64,000 nt of DNA. Origin: Mucilaginibacter sp. Its GTDB lineage: Bacteria > Bacteroidota > Bacteroidia > Sphingobacteriales > Sphingobacteriaceae. Position numbers and translations under genes: made by a program. Shown here one piece after another: positions 41,695-50,065 of this stretch. The notes below the pieces were generated by a model, which was given only the letters and a program-made list of their open reading frames with translations, did not search any database and was not told the DNA's origin. Numbering within the stretch: the stretch's first letter is position 1; every line of letters starts with the position of its first letter. The DNA lies in the NCBI GenBank assembly GCA_031292485.1, contig JARLHA010000008.1, positions 1-64,000 of the forward strand. Direction: 5' to 3'.

Positions 41695-44142
41695 ATGATA
41701 CGAAACTACCTAATCACCGCATGGCGTAACATCAGCAGGAACAAGCTGTACACGCTGATTAATGTACTCGGGCTTTCTCTTGGAGTTACCGCCTGCCTGA
41801 TCATTTACCTGATCACAAGCTTTGAATTAAGCTATGACACGTTTCATCCTGACAAAGAGCGCATTTATAGAATCGTTACACACCTTCAATTTAAAGAGGG
41901 TGACGCAAGCGACATGGCAGGTGGGATAACTATACTTCCCTCACGGGTTCGGACCGAACTTAGCGGGTTTGAAAACGTTGCAACTTTTTGCAACTATTTT
42001 CCAAAAGTGTCTGTGCCTTCCGGTGGGCACATTGCTAAAAAATTCGATGCGCCAAAGGAGGGCGAGGAAGCCTCGCCGGTAATTATTGCCGAACCGCAAT
42101 ACTTTTCTATTTTCAAATACCAGTGGCTTAAAGGCGACCCGTCGAAGGCGTTGAATGAACCATTTAAAGTTGTATTGTCTGAACAGGAAGTGTATAAATA
42201 CTTCGGTTCGATTCCATTGGAAGATGTTATGGGCCGCGAAATAATTTATAATGATTCGTTGCGGGTAGCGGTTTCAGGGATTGTAAAGGATTGGAATAAA
42301 AATACCGATTTTGCTTTTAAAGATTTTATCTCATTTGCAACAGTGCCAAACAGTTTTGTTAAAAACGACATCGACCTGAAGAATTGGGGTATGTGGGAGT
42401 TTAACTCGCAAGGATATGTTAAACTGGCCAAAAACGTAACAGCCGCTCAGGTAGAAAAACAATTCCCAGCTTTTGTTAAAGCACATATGACGCAGAATTC
42501 AAAGGTTAAACTGTCATTGCAGCCATTAAACAATATACACTTCAATAATGTGTACCAGGATAGTTACTCCCGGCAAACTCATCTGCCTACCCTTTACGCA
42601 TTGATGGCAATTGCTGCTTTTATATTGATTATTGCTGCAATTAATTTTATCAATCTCTCAACAGCACAATCGTTGCGCAGGGCCAAAGAAGTGGGTGTGA
42701 GAAAAGCATTAGGCGGCAGTAAAACAAGTTTAACTATTCAATTTTTGATAGAAACATTCGCGGTAACGATATTGGCTGTTATTATAGCGATTGTTGTCAC
42801 CAACCCAATAATTGCATTTTTTCACTCCATCATACCAAAGGGGGTTGAGCTTCATTTATTTACACCGGCAGTGCTGTTTTTTTTGACTTTACTCATCATT
42901 ATAACCTCTTTGCTCGCGGGCTTTTACCCGGCCAGGGTTTTATCTTCCTATTTACCCGGTTTAAGTTTAAAAGGGCCGGGATCGCAAAACCTTAACCGCA
43001 AAAGCTACCTGCGTAAAACGCTTATTGTTTTTCAATTTACAGTTTCGCTGGTTTTTATTATCGGCACTATGGTAATTGGCAGCCAATTACATTTCATTTT
43101 AAACAAGGATCTCGGCTTTAATAAGGACGCGATAGTTACCATACCTACTGACTATAATAATAAAGCCGAACGGGTTGTTGTTTTTGCAAATAAACTCAAA
43201 GAAATACCCGGGATAACCCTCATCAGCCAGCATCAGCAAACACCAGCGTCGCAACGTCACTCAGGTACCATTATTAACGTTAAAGGGGCGGGTGGCGCAA
43301 AAATTAATGCATCGTTTGATCTTTGCGACGAAAATTACTTGCCCCTTTTTGGCTTGAGACTATTAGCCGGGCGAAATATTGCTCACTCTGATACATTGAA
43401 GGAGTTTTTAATAAATGAAACCTGTGCTAAGGCGTTGGGCTTTAAAAAACCTGAGGATGCCATTGGTAAAATGTTAACGACAGGTATTGGTGGCTTAAGT
43501 TGCCCCGTTGCAGGTGTAGTAAAGGATTTTCATTCACAATCATTACATGATCCTATTGTACCTTTTTTTATGGGTTCATTGACCAGAAATGAACGGAGCA
43601 TTAGTTTAAAACTGGCTACACAGGGAAAAAAGGCCGTGGATTTTAAGAAAACGATAGCCAGGGTAGAAAGCGCCTGGAAGCAAGTTTACCCGGAGGAAAA
43701 ATTTGAATTCCACTTTTTTGATGATACAATAGCTGCGCTGTATGATAAAGAACAAAAAACAGGTCAATTAATGAATATAGCGATGCTGATCGCCATCTTT
43801 ATCTCCTGTATGGGCCTGTTTGGGTTGGCCACGTTTACTGCACAGCAACGTTTAAAGGAGATTAGCATCCGTAAGGTTTTAGGCGCCAGCGTTACCGGAA
43901 TAGTTACGATGCTTAGCCGCGATTTTTTAATATTGGTGGTAATTGCATTGCTGATTGCGTCACCTATAGCATATTACTTTATGCACCAATGGTTGCAGGA
44001 TTTTGCTTACCGCGTGGATATCAGTTGGTGGATTTTTGTTTTATCAGGTTCGGCTGCCATTTTGATCGCTTTGCTAACTATCAGTTTTCAATCCATCAAA
44101 GCAGCGTTAAGCAACCCGGTGAAAAGTTTGAGGAGTGAGTAG
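41695..44142 (+). CDS. FtsX/MacB-type ABC permease 9 of 10
   Basis: The protein of 815 residues starts MIRNYLITAWRNISRNKLYT. FtsX loops are AKEVGVRKALGGS and LKEISIRKVLGAS. By sequence character it belongs with permeases 4 and 6 (similar FKDFISFAT and QTHLPTLYALMAIAAFILI segments). Variable periplasmic part: THLQFKEGDASDMAGGITIL. It lies 140 bp after permease 8, with the palindromic element in between, and may be read through it. Confidence 0.92.
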   Translation: MIRNYLITAWRNISRNKLYTLINVLGLSLGVTACLIIYLITSFELSYDTFHPDKERIYRIVTHLQFKEGDASDMAGGITILPSRVRTELSGFENVATFCNYFPKVSVPSGGHIAKKFDAPKEGEEASPVIIAEPQYFSIFKYQWLKGDPSKALNEPFKVVLSEQEVYKYFGSIPLEDVMGREIIYNDSLRVAVSGIVKDWNKNTDFAFKDFISFATVPNSFVKNDIDLKNWGMWEFNSQGYVKLAKNVTAAQVEKQFPAFVKAHMTQNSKVKLSLQPLNNIHFNNVYQDSYSRQTHLPTLYALMAIAAFILIIAAINFINLSTAQSLRRAKEVGVRKALGGSKTSLTIQFLIETFAVTILAVIIAIVVTNPIIAFFHSIIPKGVELHLFTPAVLFFLTLLIIITSLLAGFYPARVLSSYLPGLSLKGPGSQNLNRKSYLRKTLIVFQFTVSLVFIIGTMVIGSQLHFILNKDLGFNKDAIVTIPTDYNNKAERVVVFANKLKEIPGITLISQHQQTPASQRHSGTIINVKGAGGAKINASFDLCDENYLPLFGLRLLAGRNIAHSDTLKEFLINETCAKALGFKKPEDAIGKMLTTGIGGLSCPVAGVVKDFHSQSLHDPIVPFFMGSLTRNERSISLKLATQGKKAVDFKKTIARVESAWKQVYPEEKFEFHFFDDTIAALYDKEQKTGQLMNIAMLIAIFISCMGLFGLATFTAQQRLKEISIRKVLGASVTGIVTMLSRDFLILVVIALLIASPIAYYFMHQWLQDFAYRVDISWWIFVLSGSAAILIALLTISFQSIKAALSNPVKSLRSE

Positions 44143-44235
44143 GGAGCTGCCGTTGGCAGTTTTAAATTAAGGCACAAGAACCACACGACCAATTCAATAA
44201 TTCAATAAATCACTAATTCAATAATTGATTTAACC

Positions 44236-46635
44236 ATGATAAAGAACTATCTTAAAATCGCCTGGCGCAACATCTGGAAAAACAAGATTTTTTCGGGCAT
44301 TAACATTATCGGCCTTTCTGTTGGGATGGCAGCCTGTATTGTGATCATGCTGTTTGTATCGTACGAAAAGAGTTTCGATAATTTTCATACAAAGAACATT
44401 TACCGCTTAAACGAGGTGCAAACCATTGGCGCTCAGGGAGCCACACAAAAGGTAGCCTTGTCCATGTTCCCGATGGGGCCGACACTGAAACAGGAATTTC
44501 CTGAAATAAAAAACTTTACCAGGGTACATTGGGTAAATAAATACCAGTTAACACAAAACAATAAAAAGATATTCCTGCCACAGGCCTTCTTCGTTGATTC
44601 TACTTTCCTTAAGATATTTGATTTTAAAGTAATAAAAGGCGAGGGGCAAACCGCTTTGTTAAAGCCGCATAGCGCATTAATTACTGAAGAGACTGCCAAA
44701 AAGTTATTCGGTGACGCTAACCCGATAGGCAGGATTATTACCCATTATGGTGATGACACTACCACCTTTGCGGTAAAAGGTGTATTGGCTAATATACCCG
44801 GGAACTCACAGTTACAATTCGATGCCTTGTTTTCATTCAGCAGTATTTATCAACCATGGATGTTTACCAATTGGGGGGGTAACTGGCTCGACACATTCTT
44901 CGAACTGGCTCCCGGAACAAATGCTGCAGCGCTGGATGCTAAATTCCCGGCATATTTAAAAAGGCACCTTAAAGGCGATGGCTGGAAATATTATAAACTG
45001 TTTACCCTGCCTTTAAAAGATGTACACGCCAACTCCGCCGATATTGGCCTTGATTATATTAATTACCAAAAATTCGATAAAAAATCCACCAACCTGTTTG
45101 CTATTATCGCGCTGATTGTTTTGGTAATAGCCTGCGTTAATTTCATTAATCTCTCGACGGCGCGTTCTGCTGAAAGGGCTAAAGAAGTTGGGATCCGCAA
45201 ATCAATAGGTGCTCACCGCTTCCAGCTTGCTTTTCAGTTTTTGGGCGAAACTGTTTTAATAGCTTTGCTGGCGCTCGTATTCGCTGTTGTTTTAGTTGAA
45301 CTGGCATTACCATATATCAATAACCTAAGTGACAGGCAGCTATCATTTCACCTATTCAGCAGTATGGAGGTTTTGCTGATCGTACTGGGCGCAACGATAC
45401 TTATCGGGATTGTTTCAGGCATTTACCCGGCTATTTACTTGTCATCATTCCAGGCGTCAAGGGTTTTAAAAGGCTCGGTTCAGGTTGGTAAAAACAAAGG
45501 TTTATTGCGGAGTATACTGGTAGTTACACAATTTGCCAGTGCAATTTTCCTGATGATAGCCACGGTATTTGTATTAAAACAGCTGAGGTTTATGCAGGAA
45601 CAGGATCCGGGTTATAACCGCGATCAAATTGTGAACATCCCGCTGGACGGGATCACTACAAAGAAATACGATTTGTTCAAGAGTGAATTATCGGGTAACA
45701 CGCTGGTTACCGGTGTAACTGCTTCGCAGGATATTTTAGGCAGTCATCTGGATCAAACCGGTGTTACCTTCAGGCCCTCCTTTGGGCCAAAGCAGGATTT
45801 AGGTACAACCCTTTTGGTGGTTGATACCAACTACCTCAACCTTTATAAAATTAAATTGGCGGCGGGTAAAGATTTCTCGCGGGACAAAATGCCCGACTAC
45901 AGGCAATATATTGTTAATGAAGCATTGGCGAAAGAATTGCTAAAAGATTTTCCTAAAAAGCCTTTATCATCATTAGTCGGCCAGAAATTTGGATTTGATT
46001 CCTTAGGGACAATTACCGGTATTGTAAAAAACTTCAATTTTAATTCGCTGCAATATAAAATTGAGCCAATGTTTTTAGTGAGCGCAACGCACTCAGGATT
46101 CAGGGATATCTCCGTTAAGATTAACGGCCATAACACCACAGCTGCACTGGCTTTCATTAAATCAAAATGGGACAGCGTTTACCCGGATTATCCTTTTGAA
46201 TACCAATTTCTGGATGATCATTTTAATGAAGTTTACAAAGCCGATAACCAGGTGAGCCAGATAGTGGGCATTCTGGCCGGGCTGGCTATTTTTATATCTT
46301 GTTTGGGTTTGTTTGGACTAGCTTCTCATTCAGCTCAGAAAAGGGTAAAGGAGATAGGGGTGAGGAAGGTGTTAGGAGCTTCTGTACAAAATATAACCTT
46401 ATTGTTGTCCAGAAATTTCCTCGCATTGGTTTTAATTGCAAACTTGTTTGCATGGCCAGGGGCCTGGTTCGCTGTGCATCATTGGCTACGGGATTTCGCT
46501 TATCGCATAGACATTCAATGGTGGGTATTTTTGATAGCAGGCACAGTTTCCTTACTCATTGCATTTTGCACTGTTAGTTTCCAATCCATTAAGGCTGCCG
46601 TTGCCAACCCGGTTAAAAGTTTGCGGAGCGAGTAG
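44236..46635 (+). CDS. FtsX/MacB-type ABC permease 10 of 10
   Basis: This 799-residue protein is the last of the array. It starts MIKNYLKIAWRNIWKNKIFS. FtsX loops are AKEVGIRKSIGAH and VKEIGVRKVLGAS, and the end is NPVKSLRSE. The second periplasmic domain has an insertion (ELLKDFPKKPLSSLVGQKFG) not seen in the others. A 10-bp hairpin follows the stop, and the next gene is the ATPase after 400 bp containing regulatory copy 3. Confidence 0.92.
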   Translation: MIKNYLKIAWRNIWKNKIFSGINIIGLSVGMAACIVIMLFVSYEKSFDNFHTKNIYRLNEVQTIGAQGATQKVALSMFPMGPTLKQEFPEIKNFTRVHWVNKYQLTQNNKKIFLPQAFFVDSTFLKIFDFKVIKGEGQTALLKPHSALITEETAKKLFGDANPIGRIITHYGDDTTTFAVKGVLANIPGNSQLQFDALFSFSSIYQPWMFTNWGGNWLDTFFELAPGTNAAALDAKFPAYLKRHLKGDGWKYYKLFTLPLKDVHANSADIGLDYINYQKFDKKSTNLFAIIALIVLVIACVNFINLSTARSAERAKEVGIRKSIGAHRFQLAFQFLGETVLIALLALVFAVVLVELALPYINNLSDRQLSFHLFSSMEVLLIVLGATILIGIVSGIYPAIYLSSFQASRVLKGSVQVGKNKGLLRSILVVTQFASAIFLMIATVFVLKQLRFMQEQDPGYNRDQIVNIPLDGITTKKYDLFKSELSGNTLVTGVTASQDILGSHLDQTGVTFRPSFGPKQDLGTTLLVVDTNYLNLYKIKLAAGKDFSRDKMPDYRQYIVNEALAKELLKDFPKKPLSSLVGQKFGFDSLGTITGIVKNFNFNSLQYKIEPMFLVSATHSGFRDISVKINGHNTTAALAFIKSKWDSVYPDYPFEYQFLDDHFNEVYKADNQVSQIVGILAGLAIFISCLGLFGLASHSAQKRVKEIGVRKVLGASVQNITLLLSRNFLALVLIANLFAWPGAWFAVHHWLRDFAYRIDIQWWVFLIAGTVSLLIAFCTVSFQSIKAAVANPVKSLRSE

Positions 46636-46658
46636 GTTAGTCAGTTGATTAGAGTCTG

Positions 46659-46692
46659 GAGATTAGTAAATTTAAGTATCCATACTAATCTC
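46659..46692. terminator. Possible terminator hairpin after the permease array
   Basis: GAGATTAGTA (46659-46668) and TACTAATCTC (46683-46692) pair perfectly around a 14-nt loop. There is no U-tract, so termination is uncertain. Runs of GACTTTCCC-type words follow up to 46750. Confidence 0.4.
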
Positions 46693-46759
46693 AAGCTTCT
46701 TCCGGACTTTTCTGACTTTCCCGACTTCCCGACTTCCCGACTTTCGGACTACAAAACAC

Positions 46760-46867
46760 TGTATCATTACCGTACGCTTCCTGTTACATTAGCGGACAGT
46801 ATTTAACAGGGGTTTAATTTGTAAGTAATTGATAATTAAAAAGATAATAGTTTGGTATGTTATTGAT
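46760..46867 (+). promoter_or_regulatory. Compound regulatory element, copy 3
   Basis: TGTA-N9-TACG at 46760-46776 and TGTT-N9-GACA at 46782-46798 (22 bp apart). TTTGGTATGT starts at 46851, 69 bp after the start of dyad B. The dyads are slightly more degenerate than in the other copies. A leader of about 160 bp leads to the ATPase gene. Confidence 0.72.
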
Positions 46868-47035
46868 ACACCTATACTATAATGATGAGGATATTGAAAA
46901 CGGTTAAATACTTATTTATAAATTAGCAATTCAAAGAATTTCGGATATCGGATGTTCGGTTTCGGATTTAATTTAAAAAAGTATCGGACTTAAAATCAAT
47001 AATTCAATCATTCACTAATTCAATAATTAAAACAG

Positions 47036-47713
47036 ATGTTATCATTACAGCACGTATCAAAATATTACCAGGTTGGCGGAAACAGGAACTTCGTATTAAA
47101 CGATATTAACCTTGAAGTTGATGAAGGCGAATTCATTTCGATCATGGGCCCTTCAGGTTCGGGAAAATCAACACTTTTAAATGTTATCGGGATGCTTGAT
47201 GAGCCCTCGGATGGCTACCATTATTTTGTTGGAAATGCAGTGCATCAGCTTAAGGAAAAACAACGCTCTGCATTGTATAAACAGTATATTGGTTTTGTTT
47301 TCCAGGCATACCATTTAATTGATGAGCTTACCGTTTATGAGAACATTGAAACCCCGCTGATTTACCAGGACTACAAAAGTAGCGAGCGTAAGGCCATGGT
47401 TGCCGATATCCTCGATCGTTTCCAGATCGTTGGCAAAAAAGACCTTTTCCCGGCACAACTGTCCGGCGGCCAGCAGCAATTGGTTGGTATTGCCCGTGCG
47501 TTGATAGCGAAACCAAAATTATTACTGGCCGATGAGCCGACCGGTAACCTGAACTCCAAACAAGGTGAAGAGATTATGACCCTGTTCCGTAAATTGAACA
47601 AAGAAGACGGGGTAACTATTATACAAGTAACTCATTCTGAAAAAAACGCAGAATATGGTTCACGGATCATTGACTTGCTTGACGGTAAAATCTCATCTTC
47701 AAGAAAATTCTGA
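47036..47713 (+). CDS. Stand-alone ABC ATPase of MacB/LolD type
   Basis: The ATP-binding subunit of 225 residues has Walker A GPSGSGKST (38-46), Q-loop Gln90, Walker B LLLADEP (162-168) and switch His200. It is the only ATPase gene near the ten permeases and is presumably shared by them. Odd point: the normally near-invariant LSGGQQQRVAIARAL stretch reads LSGGQQQLVGIARAL, with Arg to Leu and Ala to Gly just after the signature. The 26-bp gap to the TolC gene indicates one operon. Regulation is likely through copy 3 of the compound element, in common with the permeases. Confidence 0.93.
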   Translation: MLSLQHVSKYYQVGGNRNFVLNDINLEVDEGEFISIMGPSGSGKSTLLNVIGMLDEPSDGYHYFVGNAVHQLKEKQRSALYKQYIGFVFQAYHLIDELTVYENIETPLIYQDYKSSERKAMVADILDRFQIVGKKDLFPAQLSGGQQQLVGIARALIAKPKLLLADEPTGNLNSKQGEEIMTLFRKLNKEDGVTIIQVTHSEKNAEYGSRIIDLLDGKISSSRKF

Positions 47714-47739
47714 ACTACAAATTAATAGAACACGATAAA

Positions 47740-49062
47740 ATGCGATTTAGTAAATACTTTTTAATAATACTTTTTTTAGCCTGCGGTATTTTAGCACATG
47801 CACAACAGGATACCGTGATTACGCTGCAACAATGCCTTGATATCGCTATAAAAAACAATTTGCAGGTAAAGCAGGCATCTGTTACTGCTGAACAGGCACA
47901 CATTGGCCTTAACCAGGCGAAGGAAAATCTGATTCCCTATATTAGCGGAGGCGCCAACCGTAACCTCACCTCCGGCCGTGCCCTAAACCCGGTAACCAAT
48001 GCCTACATTACACAATCAGTAACTTCTGATAATTACAATTTAAGCGGTAATGTTACCGTTTTTAACGGGCTTGCGCTCCAAAATGCGATCAGGCAAGCAT
48101 CTTTGGCCTATCAATCGGGTAAAATGGCTTTTCAGGCTGCAAAAGATATAGTTACTGTAAATGTGATCACAACTTACTTACAAGTATTGGATGCTAAAGA
48201 GCAGTTAGGGCAAAGTAAGAGCCAATTGGCTGTCGCTAAAGAAAACCTGGATATAGCAGCGACTAAGGAAGGGTATGGAGCAAATACTACTGCTTCCACC
48301 TATTCAGATTTGAAGGGAGCCTATGCAGGTAATGTAGTCGGCGTTATTCAAGCCCAAAATTCTTTGGACGCTGCAAAGCTGACCTTGTTTCAGTTGATGA
48401 ATATACCCTACAACAGGAATTCTGATTTGCAGCCTTTGAGTGCACAGGATCTTATCGGGGACAATGGTGTAAATGCAGATCAGGTTTATAATACGGCATT
48501 GCAGCAACTGGCCGGGGTAAAAGCAGCCACATTAATGCGTGAAAGTGCCGAAAAAGGAGTACAGTATGCCCGCGGTCTTTTGTACCCGCAATTATCGCTT
48601 GGTGCCGGAGTACAAACTAACTATTCTAACTTAAATTCCTCCAGTTATTATAACCAATTCAGGAATAACTATGGTACCTATGTTTCATTCGGCTTAAACG
48701 TTCCCATCTTCGCCAACCATTTGAAAAAGAATGCCGTAACGCTTGCTAAGCTGAACTTACAGAGTTACCAGAACATAGAAGATAATACCAAAGTGCAATT
48801 AAAACAAAGTGTTGAAACTGCCTGGTATAACATGACTGCAGCATATAAACGGTATAAAGCGTTACAGGATGAGGCAGACGCCTACACCGAGAGTTACCGG
48901 GTACAAAAAATACGATTTGATGCAGGGGTTATCACTTCTGATTTGTTTTTGTACGCCAAAAACAACATGGATGCGGCTGAACTAAACCTGATTGCAGCAC
49001 GCTACGACTACATTATTTACAGCAAAATTCTTGATTATTACCAGGGTAAGTTAACGCAATAA
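47740..49062 (+). CDS. TolC-family outer-membrane efflux protein
   Basis: The protein of 440 residues has a signal peptide (cleavage near AHAQ) and the internal duplication of the OEP family. Each half has a beta-strand pair (GGANRNLTSGRALNP, LSLGAGVQTNYSNL) followed by a long alpha-helical coiled-coil region (about 95-230 and 310-430). It forms the trimeric outer-membrane channel of a tripartite exporter. Together with the adjacent ATPase and the permeases it suggests MacAB-TolC-type export. The adaptor (HlyD/MacA) that normally links inner and outer parts is not encoded in this window. Confidence 0.93.
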   Translation: MRFSKYFLIILFLACGILAHAQQDTVITLQQCLDIAIKNNLQVKQASVTAEQAHIGLNQAKENLIPYISGGANRNLTSGRALNPVTNAYITQSVTSDNYNLSGNVTVFNGLALQNAIRQASLAYQSGKMAFQAAKDIVTVNVITTYLQVLDAKEQLGQSKSQLAVAKENLDIAATKEGYGANTTASTYSDLKGAYAGNVVGVIQAQNSLDAAKLTLFQLMNIPYNRNSDLQPLSAQDLIGDNGVNADQVYNTALQQLAGVKAATLMRESAEKGVQYARGLLYPQLSLGAGVQTNYSNLNSSSYYNQFRNNYGTYVSFGLNVPIFANHLKKNAVTLAKLNLQSYQNIEDNTKVQLKQSVETAWYNMTAAYKRYKALQDEADAYTESYRVQKIRFDAGVITSDLFLYAKNNMDAAELNLIAARYDYIIYSKILDYYQGKLTQ

Positions 49063-49123
49063 AATATTTTCAACATTGATTTGGATTATTAAATAATTAT
49101 TTAATTTTGACTTAGAAAATAAG

Positions 49124-49231
49124 ATGTCCGGCCCACCATTAAGCTTGCTTTTTGCCTGGGCCGGATTCCTAATTTTAGGGGTGGTAAACACAATAAATAC
49201 TGCCAAGTATAATATTTCGCCACGTGTTTAG
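49124..49231 (+). CDS. Possible 35-residue single-pass membrane peptide
   Basis: ATG at 49124, stop TAG at 49229. The translation begins MSGPPLSLLFAWAGFLILG and continues to NISPRV, with a hydrophobic stretch long enough to span a membrane (about 6-24). It lies between the TolC gene and the beta-barrel gene. The DNA also forms a CCGGCCCA/TGGGCCGG stem, so the ORF may be incidental. Confidence 0.25.
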   Translation: MSGPPLSLLFAWAGFLILGVVNTINTAKYNISPRV

Positions 49232-49274
49232 TTATTGGTATTATCTTATTACTTAATCATACATATAACATCCT

Positions 49275-49874
49275 ATGAAAAAAATTATCCTTTCGTTCAT
49301 TGTTTTTGGAGCAACCATCAGCCTGGCATCGGCGCAAATTTTACCAACTTTCCAGTTCGGGTTAAAAGCAGGTGCAAATCTTTCAAGCCTTAACTCAACT
49401 GCATCCGAAACATTTAGCGGCAGTAACCGGGCCGGCTATTTAGCTGGTATCTGGGCACGATTTGGCGCGGTGGGCTTTAATTTTCAGCCCGAAATGTATT
49501 TAACCTCTAAGGATGTTGACGTAACGTCCTCGAGCGGCGGGGTAACTACGGCGAAGTTTACAAGCATTGATGTGCCTTTATTGTTTGGCGGTAAATTCGG
49601 CGCTTTAGGCATAGGGGGCAGGTTTTATACAGGTCCTGTAATTTCATTTGCCATTGATAAAAACCAAAGCTACAGCGGCGCCCTTGACAAAGTAGCCAGT
49701 TTAAATTACCAGGATCAAAATTTTGCGTGGCAGTTTGGCACCGGTTTGGATATTAAAAGGATCTCGGTTGATCTGCGTTATGAAGCCGGGATTACCAAAC
49801 AAACTTATGATGGCAGGCAAACGAGGATCAGCTTGTTTAGCCTGAGCCTGGCTTATAGTTTGGTAAAGTTATAA
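49275..49874 (+). CDS. PorT-family outer-membrane beta-barrel protein
   Basis: The protein of 199 residues has a signal peptide (MKKIILSFIVFGAT..., cleavage near ASAQ). The mature part alternates short amphipathic strands typical of an eight-stranded barrel of the OMP_b-brl_2/PorT type: FGLKAGANLSSL, AGIWARFGAVGFNFQPEMYL, VPLLFGGKFG, and a terminal ISLFSLSLAYSLVKL ending in a hydrophobic residue as outer-membrane proteins do. Specific role unknown. It is separated from the TolC gene by 212 bp and has its own terminator, so it is probably not part of the exporter operon. Confidence 0.85.
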   Translation: MKKIILSFIVFGATISLASAQILPTFQFGLKAGANLSSLNSTASETFSGSNRAGYLAGIWARFGAVGFNFQPEMYLTSKDVDVTSSSGGVTTAKFTSIDVPLLFGGKFGALGIGGRFYTGPVISFAIDKNQSYSGALDKVASLNYQDQNFAWQFGTGLDIKRISVDLRYEAGITKQTYDGRQTRISLFSLSLAYSLVKL

Positions 49875-49907
49875 AGACAAGTTTGGAGGTGATTACCGAA
49901 TTTTTTC

Positions 49908-49931
49908 AGCCTGCTCATCAGCGGGCTTTTT
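49908..49931 (+). terminator. Rho-independent terminator
   Basis: Stem AGCCTGCT / AGCGGGCT (one G-T pair), loop CATC, followed by a T-run. Confidence 0.85.
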
Positions 49932-50065
49932 GCTTTTATTAAAGCACTGTCTTCCCTGATTATTTAGTATTATATTTTACAAATAAAGTGTCAATTTAGT
50001 ATTATACTTATTGTATGTGTTACACATATATTTATCAGCCGGTTTCTGCCTGCCTGCTTTTGAAT

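Noticed and set aside
46882..46926. 14-codon ORF (MMRILKTVKY...) after regulatory copy 3
   Set aside because: Too short, with no counterpart behind the other two copies of the element. It is noted only as a possible leader.
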